From Pseudomonadales bacterium (lineage in GTDB: Bacteria > Pseudomonadota > Gammaproteobacteria > Pseudomonadales > Ketobacteraceae), in contig PAPM01000035.1 in assembly GCA_002708905.1 (NCBI GenBank), forward strand, positions 248,001-312,000: 64,000 nt of DNA, given 5' to 3'. The notes below the pieces were generated by a model. That model made no database searches. It was not told the origin of the DNA and worked only from the letters and a program-made list of their open reading frames with translations. Each line of letters begins with the position of its first letter. The stretch's first letter is position 1. The position numbers were made by a program, and so were the translations under genes. This document shows positions 54,562 to 62,957 of the stretch, piece by piece.

Positions 54562-56244
54562 ATGAGCAAAACCGAGCCAGTGAAACCTGCCCATTTCATC
54601 CGCCAGATCATCTCCAAAGACCTGGAAGCCGGCAAGAACGAGGGCCGCGTGGCCACCCGTTTCCCTCCGGAGCCAAATGGTTATCTGCATGTGGGGCATG
54701 CCAAGTCAATCTGCTTGAACTTTTCCATGGCGGAGGAGTTTGGCGGTACCTGCAACCTGCGCTTTGATGACACCAACCCGGAGAAAGAAAGCCAGGAATA
54801 CATTGAGGCCATCAAGCGCGATGTGACCTGGCTGGGGTTTCAATGGAATGGTGAGGTACGCTATGCATCCGGTTATTTCGATCAGCTGTATCAGTTTGCG
54901 GTCGAACTGATCAAGCAGGACAAGGCCTATGTGGACGAGTCCACCCCGGAGCAAATCCGGGCCATGCGCGGCTCCCTCACCGAGGCCGGGCAGAACAGCC
55001 CCTATCGTGACCGCAGTGTGGAGGAGAACCTGCAGCAGTTTGAGCGTATGCGGGCGGGTGAGTTCGCTGACGGCGCGGCGGTCTTGCGTGTCAAAATCGA
55101 TATGGCGTCGCCCAATATCAACATGCGGGATCCGGTGATCTACCGTGTGCGTCGTGCCCATCATCACCAAACCGGTGACAAGTGGTGCATTTATCCCATG
55201 TACGATTACACCCATTGTATTTCGGACGCATTGGAAGAAATCACCCATTCTCTGTGCACCCTGGAATTCGAAGATCACCGCCCTTTGTACGACTGGGTTT
55301 TGGATCAGCTGGATGTACCCTGCCATCCGCAGCAAATCGAGTTTGCCCGGCTCAACCTGAACTACACAGTGACCAGCAAGCGAAAATTGAAACAGCTGGT
55401 GGACGAAGGCCATGTCAGTGGTTGGGATGATCCCCGTATGCCTACGATCGCCGGCATGCGTCGTCGTGGTTATACCCCGGCGTCTATTCGCAATTTCTGT
55501 GAGATGATTGGCGTCACCAAGAGCGAGGGCGTGGTGGATGTAAGCATGCTGGAATTCGCTATTCGCGACGATCTGGATAAGAACGCGCCGCGGGCCATGT
55601 GTGTTATGGACCCCATCAAAGTGGTGATTGAAAACTGGAACCAGAGCGAAGAGCAGGCACTGAGCATAGCAGCACACCCCAAAGATGAATCACTGGGTGT
55701 ACGCGAGATCTTCTTTGGCAAGGAGCTGTACATCGATCGCAGTGATTTCGAAGAAGAGCCCCCCAAGGGCTTCAAGCGTTTGATTCCCGGTGGGGAAGTG
55801 CGTCTGCGGGGCGCTTATGTGATCCGTTGTGATGAGGTGATTAAAAACGAGCAGGGCGACCTGATTGAGCTGCGCTGCAGTTACGATGACCAGACCCTGG
55901 GCAAGAATCCGGAAGGCCGCAAGGTAAAAGGCGTCATCCATTGGGTGTCCGCGGCCAAGGCGCTCCCGGTGGAAGTGCGGCTTTATGATCGCCTGTTCAA
56001 TCATGAAAGCCCGGATGCCACCAAGGATGGCTCCAGCTTCCTGGACCATATCAATCCAGATTCGTTAACTGTAAAGAGCCAGGCCTATGCGGAGCCGTCA
56101 TTGGCCAATGCGTCAGCCGATTTGCCCTACCAGTTCGAACGTGAAGGTTATTTTGTGCTGGATGCGGTGGACAGTAGTGCCGACAAATTGGTGTTTAACC
56201 GTACCGTCACGTTGCGGGATACCTGGGCCAAAGTAAATAAGTAA
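54562..56244 (+). CDS. glnS: Glutaminyl-tRNA synthetase
   Basis: A 560-residue class I aminoacyl-tRNA synthetase. [20 protein letters not shown] holds the HIGH motif (HVGH). FDDTNPEKE is the ATP/substrate loop, [12 protein letters not shown] contacts the amino acid, and [13 protein letters not shown] is the KMSKS-equivalent. The C-terminal two beta-barrels (about 345-560) bind the anticodon. Length matches E. coli GlnRS. Strong terminator downstream. Confidence 0.97.
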   Translation: MSKTEPVKPAHFIRQIISKDLEAGKNEGRVATRFPPEPNGYLHVGHAKSICLNFSMAEEFGGTCNLRFDDTNPEKESQEYIEAIKRDVTWLGFQWNGEVRYASGYFDQLYQFAVELIKQDKAYVDESTPEQIRAMRGSLTEAGQNSPYRDRSVEENLQQFERMRAGEFADGAAVLRVKIDMASPNINMRDPVIYRVRRAHHHQTGDKWCIYPMYDYTHCISDALEEITHSLCTLEFEDHRPLYDWVLDQLDVPCHPQQIEFARLNLNYTVTSKRKLKQLVDEGHVSGWDDPRMPTIAGMRRRGYTPASIRNFCEMIGVTKSEGVVDVSMLEFAIRDDLDKNAPRAMCVMDPIKVVIENWNQSEEQALSIAAHPKDESLGVREIFFGKELYIDRSDFEEEPPKGFKRLIPGGEVRLRGAYVIRCDEVIKNEQGDLIELRCSYDDQTLGKNPEGRKVKGVIHWVSAAKALPVEVRLYDRLFNHESPDATKDGSSFLDHINPDSLTVKSQAYAEPSLANASADLPYQFEREGYFVLDAVDSSADKLVFNRTVTLRDTWAKVNK

Positions 56245-56270
56245 ACTCCGGCCTGAGATGGCCCAACGAT

Positions 56271-56302
56271 AGCCGCTGTTCTTCGGAATGGCGGCTTTTT
56301 TG
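56271..56302 (+). terminator. Intrinsic terminator after glnS
   Basis: AGCCGC and GCGGCT form the stem, followed by six T. Confidence 0.85.
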
Positions 56303-56427
56303 TGGCGGCTCCAAATTGGTCGTGACCGGATTACACAATCCAACGGCGGCGAAATTGCGTATAAACGGACTTGATGCAGAAGAGCCTATAACAAGAAATC
56401 AATCAGCGTCTTCAAAGGAGAACAGGG

Positions 56428-58290
56428 ATGAATCCTGCCAAATACTGGGTCCTAACCACCTTTTGCTGTCTCAGTTTACTGCTGCCCGGATGTTACAGTC
56501 CGGACGGACCGATACCGGAAGCCAAGCAAGAAAAAGTACAGCCCTTATGGAGTGACGAGCAGGTGGAAGCCCTGGTATCCGTTACCTACGAGTCGGTGCC
56601 CGCCATTCACCAGATCGACGACCCCCTGATGCCGGAGCAGTGCAGGGATGTTAACTTCCTCCGCTTCAAAACCCGGGAGAGTGAGATTCCCTCGGAAGCC
56701 GATGCCGCGATTCTTTTGGTGCCCGGTATACTAGAAGGCGCCAATGGCTTTGAGTACATCGGCCGGCAACTGGTGTATATGGCCAAAACCTTGCGCGACC
56801 AGACCATCGAGGTCTGGGCAATGGATCGTCGCGCCAACTGCCTGGAAGACCTGACCGGCATGCAGGCGGCTGAGCAGGCCGGCACGGCCCAGCAAGCAGA
56901 AGACCTGATCCTGGGCTACTACTATTTCGATCAGCCTGTTGATGGCAAGACGTTCCAGGGGTTCTTGAAAAGCAAGGATATGCCTTTCATGCTGAACTTC
57001 GGCATGGAGCAGGCGACCCAGGATATGTACGCCATCATCCAATCCATGATTCCCGACCCGGCCGTTAGTCGCAGGAAGGTCTTCGTGGGCGGGCATTCCC
57101 TTGGCGGGGCGCATACCTCCCTGTTCCTGGCCTGGGACCTGGATGGTGATCCGGGAACCACGGACGATCAGGGCGCCAATCTGGTGGCCGGAGCCATTGG
57201 TTTTGATACCAGTATTGGATCAGTGTCCGACGCAGTGGGGGCCTCCTCTTCCAGTGTGCCGATGATGGATGTCCAGGGTTCTTTGGATAAGGCCACGGCT
57301 GAGGCTAACGCCGATGGGGATACGGATGAGGATGCGGGGTATCGCCGCCAGTTACGTTGGATTGAAACCGGGGTGTTGCCAAAAAACATCAATATCCCGC
57401 TGGTGTTTAGTGCTGAAGCCATTGCGTTGCCCGAAGCCGTGGGCATTCTGGCGGCGAAAGGGCCGGATGAGGAAAGCTTCGTACTGGATCGTTTGCCCAT
57501 GTCGCCGGTGCTGAAAAACCTGTTTCGATTCTTCCACACCCGTGATGCCAATAATTACGCCTGGGGCCCGTTCATCAAAGACTTTCGCTATACCAATGAA
57601 GCTCAGGTGGGCCTGATGTTCGACGATCACTTTTCCATTCTGAGTTTCCTGCAGACCAGTCTGGGCCACCTTCATGGTGGCGCGGTTGTACCCAAGTCTC
57701 CGTTTTTCAACCTGATGCGAAGTATTCCGGTGGTGGGGGATCTGGTGAATGCCGTGTCTGGTCCCAAGCTGCAACATATCGCGGCGGACGCCGGGCCGGA
57801 TAGAGCTCATCTGGGGCAGGGTCCACTCTACAGTTGGGCGGATATGGATGAGATCGGCGCAGCAGACGACCCGGTCTACACGAGTGTCGAGGGAGATTAT
57901 CAATACACCAGCCTGAGCGAGGAAATGGTGCGCATGGAAGACTTCGTGCGCGCTCTTTATATTGGCGAAACCAATCTGACCGAATGGTATTTCCCCGTGC
58001 GTATCGTGGTGGACATTGATGCTGCCAGCAAATCATTCGCGCCACAGTATGGGCTCAATACCTATTTCAAGGAGGCCTACAAGCAGGTGCCTACCCTCTT
58101 GCTGATGGCAAAGGGCGGGGGGCTTTCCTTTCCCATGAAAGACGAGCCTGACCGGCTGCTGGAGGTGGTGGATCTGGCAGGGCAGTCCCATTTGGATCCG
58201 ATGTTTGCGACGGTGAATGTACCGAGCTTGCATCAGAATCAGGTGGCCAATTCAATTTTGGATTTTGTGGAGTCCCATGTGACCGAATAG
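56428..58290 (+). CDS. Large alpha/beta-hydrolase lipoprotein
   Basis: A 620-residue predicted exported hydrolase. The signal ends in LLLPGC, a lipobox with tyrosine at +2. The hydrolase core shows AILLVPGILEGANGFEYIG, the nucleophile elbow VFVGGHSLGGAHTSLFL near residue 220 and a likely histidine in GQSHLDPMFA near the end. Several insertions make it about twice the length of a minimal lipase. Its substrate is unknown; a lipid or ester is plausible given the FadL porin and beta-oxidation genes nearby. It is monocistronic. The ATG at 56428 follows AAAGGAG. Confidence 0.82.
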   Translation: MNPAKYWVLTTFCCLSLLLPGCYSPDGPIPEAKQEKVQPLWSDEQVEALVSVTYESVPAIHQIDDPLMPEQCRDVNFLRFKTRESEIPSEADAAILLVPGILEGANGFEYIGRQLVYMAKTLRDQTIEVWAMDRRANCLEDLTGMQAAEQAGTAQQAEDLILGYYYFDQPVDGKTFQGFLKSKDMPFMLNFGMEQATQDMYAIIQSMIPDPAVSRRKVFVGGHSLGGAHTSLFLAWDLDGDPGTTDDQGANLVAGAIGFDTSIGSVSDAVGASSSSVPMMDVQGSLDKATAEANADGDTDEDAGYRRQLRWIETGVLPKNINIPLVFSAEAIALPEAVGILAAKGPDEESFVLDRLPMSPVLKNLFRFFHTRDANNYAWGPFIKDFRYTNEAQVGLMFDDHFSILSFLQTSLGHLHGGAVVPKSPFFNLMRSIPVVGDLVNAVSGPKLQHIAADAGPDRAHLGQGPLYSWADMDEIGAADDPVYTSVEGDYQYTSLSEEMVRMEDFVRALYIGETNLTEWYFPVRIVVDIDAASKSFAPQYGLNTYFKEAYKQVPTLLLMAKGGGLSFPMKDEPDRLLEVVDLAGQSHLDPMFATVNVPSLHQNQVANSILDFVESHVTE

Positions 58291-58321
58291 GTTCGGTCTC
58301 ATGCTGGTCGATGCTTGTTGG

Positions 58322-58798
58322 CTAGCGGCGTTCGATGGCGCGTAGCGCTGCGCCGGAACCTCGCAGGCTTTCCTTCAACTCGGTTCCGTCTGGCAGACGG
58401 ATGATGAGATGGTTGCCTTTTTTGAGCCCGTCCCAATGGCGTCGATCGATTTCTACGGACACCAGATTTTGATCGTCGTGGATGTGGCCCTGGGCGGTGC
58501 GGTAGTATTTATCCACTTCCACACCTACATCGATGAATGGAAAATTCGGTGATTTGCGGCGCTTGTGCAGTTCAGGTAGCTGGTCGGCATTAATGGGTAC
58601 GATAATTTTGCCCCAGACTGATTCGTTGGGGCGGTCAATCTGATAAACCTGCAGTTTGAAGTTGGGGGTGACAGCCACCATTTTGCCGTCGATGGTTTGG
58701 TTGGTCCAGCTCCCGGAAGCCTGCGCCATTGCGCTGCAAACCAGTAGTACCACCAGTATTGGAAAGGGGAACAGGATCTGCTGTAGCGGCGCTTTCAA
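58322..58798 (-). CDS. Small exported protein of unknown function
   Basis: A 158-residue protein starting at the TTG at 58798, with GGAGG 8 bases upstream. A longer TTG start at 58813 has no such site. A signal peptide is visible (hydrophobic FPFPILVVLLVCSAMAQA). The mature part is mostly beta-like and basic at the end, with NFKLQVYQIDRPNESVWGKI and VSVEIDRRHWDGLKKG. I recognise no family. It lies convergent with the hydrolase lipoprotein, 31 bp from its stop. Confidence 0.65.
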   Translation of the reverse strand: MKAPLQQILFPFPILVVLLVCSAMAQASGSWTNQTIDGKMVAVTPNFKLQVYQIDRPNESVWGKIIVPINADQLPELHKRRKSPNFPFIDVGVEVDKYYRTAQGHIHDDQNLVSVEIDRRHWDGLKKGNHLIIRLPDGTELKESLRGSGAALRAIERR

Positions 58799-58873
58799 AG
58801 GGATGCCCTCCAATTAGGCTTTTTCATATCTTAGCTCATTTTGTACAAAATACTGTGACTTCAAATGCTTGCC

Positions 58874-58902
58874 TTGAAATGGGTCACGAAATAAGGAATA
58901 AT
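58874..58902 (+). promoter_or_regulatory. Promoter of 4.5S RNA
   Basis: TTGAAA and AATAAT with a 17-bp spacer, followed by the C-rich discriminator CGCCCCCC typical of stable RNA promoters. The transcript would start some 8 bases before the mature RNA. Confidence 0.7.
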
Positions 58903-58917
58903 CGCCCCCCTTGCAAT

Positions 58918-59027
<110 letters not shown>

Positions 59028-59152
59028 TCCAATTTCCAGGCAAAATTGATAAGCAAATTCATTGGTTTATCAATCTCTTCTCCCGTATTACACTGAGCGT
59101 CTTTTATTGGCCGGATTGGCCCCTAATACCGACACAGTAGAATCATAAGTAC

Positions 59153-61183
59153 ATGAGTTATCAGGTCCTTGCACGTAAGTGGCGCCCCAAGACATTCCGC
59201 GAAATGGTGGGGCAGGAACACGTACTGAAAGCCCTAATCAATGCCCTTGACCATGGTCGCCTGCACCATGCTTACCTGTTCACCGGCACCCGGGGTGTGG
59301 GTAAGACCACCATCGCCCGTATTCTGGCGAAATCCCTTAACTGTGAAACCGGGATCAGTTCTGAACCCTGTGGCCAGTGCAGTGCCTGTCAGGAAATCAA
59401 TGAAGGCCGCTTTGTTGATTTGATCGAGGTGGACGCGGCTTCCCGCACCAAGGTGGAAGACACCCGAGAGCTACTCGAGAACGTGCAATACGCGCCGACG
59501 CGAGGCCGCTACAAGGTGTACCTGATCGATGAGGTGCACATGCTGTCCGGGCACAGTTTCAATGCCCTGTTGAAAACCCTGGAGGAACCGCCGGAACACG
59601 TGAAGTTCCTGTTGGCGACCACGGATCCGCAGAAACTGCCGATCACCATACTCTCCCGTTGCCTGCAGTTCAGCCTCAAAGCCATGACGCCTGAGCGTAT
59701 CGTTGGCCATCTGAAAAAGGTGCTGGAAGCGGAGATGGTGGAGTTTGAAGAGCCGGCGCTGTGGCAATTGGGGCGGGCGGCGGATGGCAGTATGCGGGAT
59801 GCCATGAGCCTTACTGACCAGGCCATCGCCTTCGGCAGTGGCAAGGTCATCGAGTCCGATGTGCGTGCCATGCTGGGCAGCATTGATCGGGAATATGTAT
59901 TTGGCATTGTCGATGCTCTGGCGCAAAACAGTGCCGAGCTGTTGTTGCAACGGGTGGCTGAGATGTCTGAACAGAGCCCGGATTATGTGGGTGTGTTGGC
60001 CGACCTTATCAGTACGCTGCACCGCATGGCGGTGGCACAGATTGCGCCCGACGCGGTGGACGACAGCGACGGGGATCGTGCCCGCGTTCTGGACTATGCC
60101 GGCCAGTTTGCAGCGGAACAACTACAGCTTTTTTACCAGACGGCTTTGGTGGGGCGGCGGGATCTTCCCCTGGCACCGGATGCCCGCAGCGGTTTTGAAA
60201 TGACCCTGTTGCGGCTGCTGTTGTTTAAACCGGTGGGGGCTTTACCCAGTGGTGTTGGATCAGGGCAGTCCGCTCCAGGAAAGTCCGCTCCAGTGGGTGT
60301 AGTGGGAGGGCCACAGCCGGGAAAGCCCTCTAGCCCTGCTGAGGCAGCAGGGCAACTCTCCAGCACCCCTGCAACCCGGTCGCCCACTGACGAGAATATT
60401 CCCGCCCGCGCGCTGGGCAGTGCCAATGATCATCTGTCCAAGATGAAAGCGACTCTGGGCGTGAATTCCCCGGCGGGAAGTGCTCCGGGGCAGCCCGCTG
60501 TAGCAAACAGCTCTGCGAGTACAGCTCAGAATGAAACTCAGAATAAAACCCAGGGTAAAACCCCGCAAATAGCCAAACCCGCACCTCAAAACCAGCAGTC
60601 CGCAACCAGACCGGAGGCTTCCATCCGGGGCGGTTCAGCCCCGCACCCAAACTCCTCCGGGAATGGGGCAGAGCCAACTGCACAGCCCGCTGAGCCCCAG
60701 TCCACAGAACCTCACTCTGCTGAACCTCAGGCCGCAGAGGGCCGGCCGGCGCAGAATGCGGACTCCAAGCCAAAGGTCAAAACCAACGTTATCAGACTGG
60801 GCGATGAGTGGGCCGATTTGGTCGGTGTGTTGGAACTTGACGGCCCGGTGCGGAATTTTGCCCGCAATTGTTCCCTTGAAGTCAAAGATGGCGAACGCTG
60901 GGTTCTGGCGATCAGCCCTCGCTTTGAAGCCCTGTACAAGGAAGAGAACCGTGATCTGTTGGCCAAGGCGTTGTCGGAAAATGCCGGCCAATCCATTACA
61001 CTCAGGGTGGATGTGACGGAACCGGGTAAGCCCACGCCCGACCAGTTGCTGGCCCAGTACAAACTTAAGCGTAAAGAGGAGGCTATCGCCCTGATGCAGG
61101 GGGATGCTTTTGTCCAGGATCTACAGAAGCTGTTCGGCGCGACGCTGGATCTGAATTCGGTCACGCCGGTGGATGATGATTAA
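59153..61183 (+). CDS. dnaX: DNA polymerase III gamma/tau subunit
   Basis: A 676-residue clamp-loader ATPase. Walker A FTGTRGVGKTTIARILAKSL lies near residue 45. The zinc site is CETGISSEPCGQCSAC. Walker B is VYLIDEVHMLSGHSFNAL and the SRC motif ILSRCLQF. Residues 375-545 are a low-complexity linker rich in Pro, Ala, Gln, Ser and Asn. The tau C-terminus follows from about 545 (IRLGDEWADLVGVLELDGPV). I saw no A-AAA-AAG slippery sequence, so a short gamma form made by frameshift, as in E. coli, is not evident. Confidence 0.96.
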   Translation: MSYQVLARKWRPKTFREMVGQEHVLKALINALDHGRLHHAYLFTGTRGVGKTTIARILAKSLNCETGISSEPCGQCSACQEINEGRFVDLIEVDAASRTKVEDTRELLENVQYAPTRGRYKVYLIDEVHMLSGHSFNALLKTLEEPPEHVKFLLATTDPQKLPITILSRCLQFSLKAMTPERIVGHLKKVLEAEMVEFEEPALWQLGRAADGSMRDAMSLTDQAIAFGSGKVIESDVRAMLGSIDREYVFGIVDALAQNSAELLLQRVAEMSEQSPDYVGVLADLISTLHRMAVAQIAPDAVDDSDGDRARVLDYAGQFAAEQLQLFYQTALVGRRDLPLAPDARSGFEMTLLRLLLFKPVGALPSGVGSGQSAPGKSAPVGVVGGPQPGKPSSPAEAAGQLSSTPATRSPTDENIPARALGSANDHLSKMKATLGVNSPAGSAPGQPAVANSSASTAQNETQNKTQGKTPQIAKPAPQNQQSATRPEASIRGGSAPHPNSSGNGAEPTAQPAEPQSTEPHSAEPQAAEGRPAQNADSKPKVKTNVIRLGDEWADLVGVLELDGPVRNFARNCSLEVKDGERWVLAISPRFEALYKEENRDLLAKALSENAGQSITLRVDVTEPGKPTPDQLLAQYKLKRKEEAIALMQGDAFVQDLQKLFGATLDLNSVTPVDDD

Positions 61184-61205
61184 CTGTTAACGAGTAGGTG
61201 AAACC

Positions 61206-61529
61206 ATGTCAGGTCCATTTGGAGATTTGATGAAGCAGGCGCAGGAAATGCAGGAGCGCATGCAGAAAATGCAGGAAGAAATTGCCAATGCCGAGGTGAC
61301 CGGTGAATCCGGTGCTGGCTTGGTCAAGGTGGTGATGACGGGGCGGCACGATGTGAAACGCGTAACCATCGACGACAGCCTGCTTAGCGAAGAGAAAGAG
61401 ATTCTGGAAGACCTGCTGGCGGCCGCCGTGAACGATGCCGTGCGTCGGGTAGAGCAAGCCAACAAGGATAAGTTGGGTGGTCTGGCGGCCGGCATTGACT
61501 TGCCACCTGGCTTTAAGTTTCCTTTCTAA
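61206..61529 (+). CDS. ybaB: YbaB/EbfC-family DNA-binding protein
   Basis: A 107-residue nucleoid-associated protein. [19 protein letters not shown] is the N-terminal helix, followed by [17 protein letters not shown] and [17 protein letters not shown]. It forms a dimer with tweezer-like arms and binds DNA. It lies between dnaX and recR, the near-universal arrangement. Confidence 0.96.
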   Translation: MSGPFGDLMKQAQEMQERMQKMQEEIANAEVTGESGAGLVKVVMTGRHDVKRVTIDDSLLSEEKEILEDLLAAAVNDAVRRVEQANKDKLGGLAAGIDLPPGFKFPF

Positions 61530-61550
61530 CCTTCTGATAATTGGTGGTTA

Positions 61551-62153
61551 ATGAGCTTCAGCCCTCTTACCCAGCGGTTGATTGAGTCCCTTACCTGTTT
61601 ACCGGGAGTTGGGCCAAAATCCGCGCAACGTATGGCCCTCTACCTGTTGGACCGGGACCGGGAAGGCGCCCAGCAGTTAGCGGATACCTTGCAGCTGGCC
61701 ATCGACAAAATCGGCCGCTGCCAGCGCTGCCGCAACTTTTCCGAAGAACCCGTTTGCCATACCTGTTGCCAAACTTCCCGCGATCCCGCTTTGCTCTGCG
61801 TGGTGGAAACCCCAGCAGACGTTATAGCTATCGACCAGTCGGGCAGCTTTCGTGGCTATTACTTCCTCCTGTTGGGGCATCTGTCGCCAATCGATGGGAT
61901 TGGCCCTGAAGACATTGGGGCGGATGTGCTGGATCGGCGTTTGGCCGAAGGGGAGGTGAAAGAGCTGGTGATTGCCACCGGTACCACGGTGGAAGGCGAA
62001 GCCACGGCCCATTACCTGTCGGAGATGGCCAAGCGTCACGGCGTGACGGCATCCCGGATCGCTCATGGCGTGCCTATGGGGGGCGATTTGGAGTATGTGG
62101 ACAGTAATACCCTCAGTCTGGCCTTGCAGGGACGCAAGGTGATTGAGTCCTGA
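61551..62153 (+). CDS. recR: Recombination protein RecR
   Basis: A 200-residue protein of the RecFOR pathway that loads RecA at gaps. The helix-hairpin-helix [17 protein letters not shown] opens the protein, the zinc site is [16 protein letters not shown], and the Toprim domain has [13 protein letters not shown] and [20 protein letters not shown] lies 21 bp after ybaB. Confidence 0.97.
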   Translation: MSFSPLTQRLIESLTCLPGVGPKSAQRMALYLLDRDREGAQQLADTLQLAIDKIGRCQRCRNFSEEPVCHTCCQTSRDPALLCVVETPADVIAIDQSGSFRGYYFLLLGHLSPIDGIGPEDIGADVLDRRLAEGEVKELVIATGTTVEGEATAHYLSEMAKRHGVTASRIAHGVPMGGDLEYVDSNTLSLALQGRKVIES

Positions 62154-62154
62154 C

Positions 62155-62868
62155 ATGAATGAACTGACGGTGATTATGCTGCTGGCCTGGGCTTCCGGGT
62201 CAATGGCGTTCATCGGCGGATTAATTGCCTGGCTGCTTCCGCTTGGGAACAGTACTCCTGTCAAAGGTTTTTTGCACGGTTTGATCGGTTTTGGCGGCGG
62301 TATTCTGCTGGCGGCGGTGGTATTTGCATTGCTGCCGGAAGGGATGAAGCGCCTTGACCCCATCCTGTTGGGACTGGTGTTTACCAGTGGTGGCGCCGTA
62401 TTTTGCGGGCTGGACGCCTACCTCAGTCGCCGGGGCGGCTCCATGGCCCAGTTTCTGGCAATGTTGATGGATTTCGTGCCCGAAGCATTATCGCTGGGGG
62501 CAGTATTTTCCGAGAATCGCAAACTGGGGCTCTTGTTGGCTGGCTTTATCGGAATACAGAATCTGCCGGAGGGCTTCAATGCCTATCGTGAATTGCGGGC
62601 CACCTCAAATCGTCCCGCAACAATCTTACTGACCCTGTTTCTCGTTGCTTTTCTTGGTCCGCTGGCGGCAGCCGGGGGCTATTTCCTGTTGCAGGATCAT
62701 CCCCAGGTGACGGCTTCTCTGATGGCATTTGCCGGTGGTGGAATTCTCTATCTGCTGTTTGAGGACATTGCCCCTCAGTCCACCATGCGTAATTTCTGGT
62801 TACCCCCGATGGGGGCGGTGTTCGGATTTTTGCTGGGAATGATAGGCAGTATTTTAATCGGGCACTAG
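62155..62868 (+). CDS. ZIP-family divalent metal transporter
   Basis: A 237-residue inner-membrane protein with about eight hydrophobic helices. Two half-motifs of the ZIP metal path are visible: MDFVPEALSLGAVF near residue 106 and GIQNLPEGFNAYRE near 135, where canonical ZIP proteins have HN/DxPEG. The leading histidines of both motifs are replaced (D and Q), so specificity may differ from zinc. The ATG at 62155 is preferred; it lies just after the recR stop. No other transport gene is near. Confidence 0.75.
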   Translation: MNELTVIMLLAWASGSMAFIGGLIAWLLPLGNSTPVKGFLHGLIGFGGGILLAAVVFALLPEGMKRLDPILLGLVFTSGGAVFCGLDAYLSRRGGSMAQFLAMLMDFVPEALSLGAVFSENRKLGLLLAGFIGIQNLPEGFNAYRELRATSNRPATILLTLFLVAFLGPLAAAGGYFLLQDHPQVTASLMAFAGGGILYLLFEDIAPQSTMRNFWLPPMGAVFGFLLGMIGSILIGH

Positions 62869-62882
62869 ACCTTGCGACAGAA

Positions 62883-62920
62883 AACCAAGCGCTTGCTTGG
62901 TTGGCCTTCCCTCATATATA
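62883..62920 (+). promoter_or_regulatory. Operator palindrome overlapping acyl-CoA dehydrogenase promoter
   Basis: AACCAAGC and GCTTGGTT form perfect 8-bp arms around GCTT at 62883-62902. A candidate promoter, TTGCTT (62893-62898) and TATATA (62915-62920) with a 16-bp spacer, overlaps the palindrome, so a bound repressor would block RNA polymerase. Confidence 0.6.
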
Positions 62921-62957
62921 GTCCATGCATATTCCAGTAAATCGACAGAGGGAACCC

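Noticed and set aside
54706-55677. 323-codon open frame opposite glnS
   Set aside because: Complete overlap with the conserved catalytic core of GlnRS, with no ribosome-binding site.
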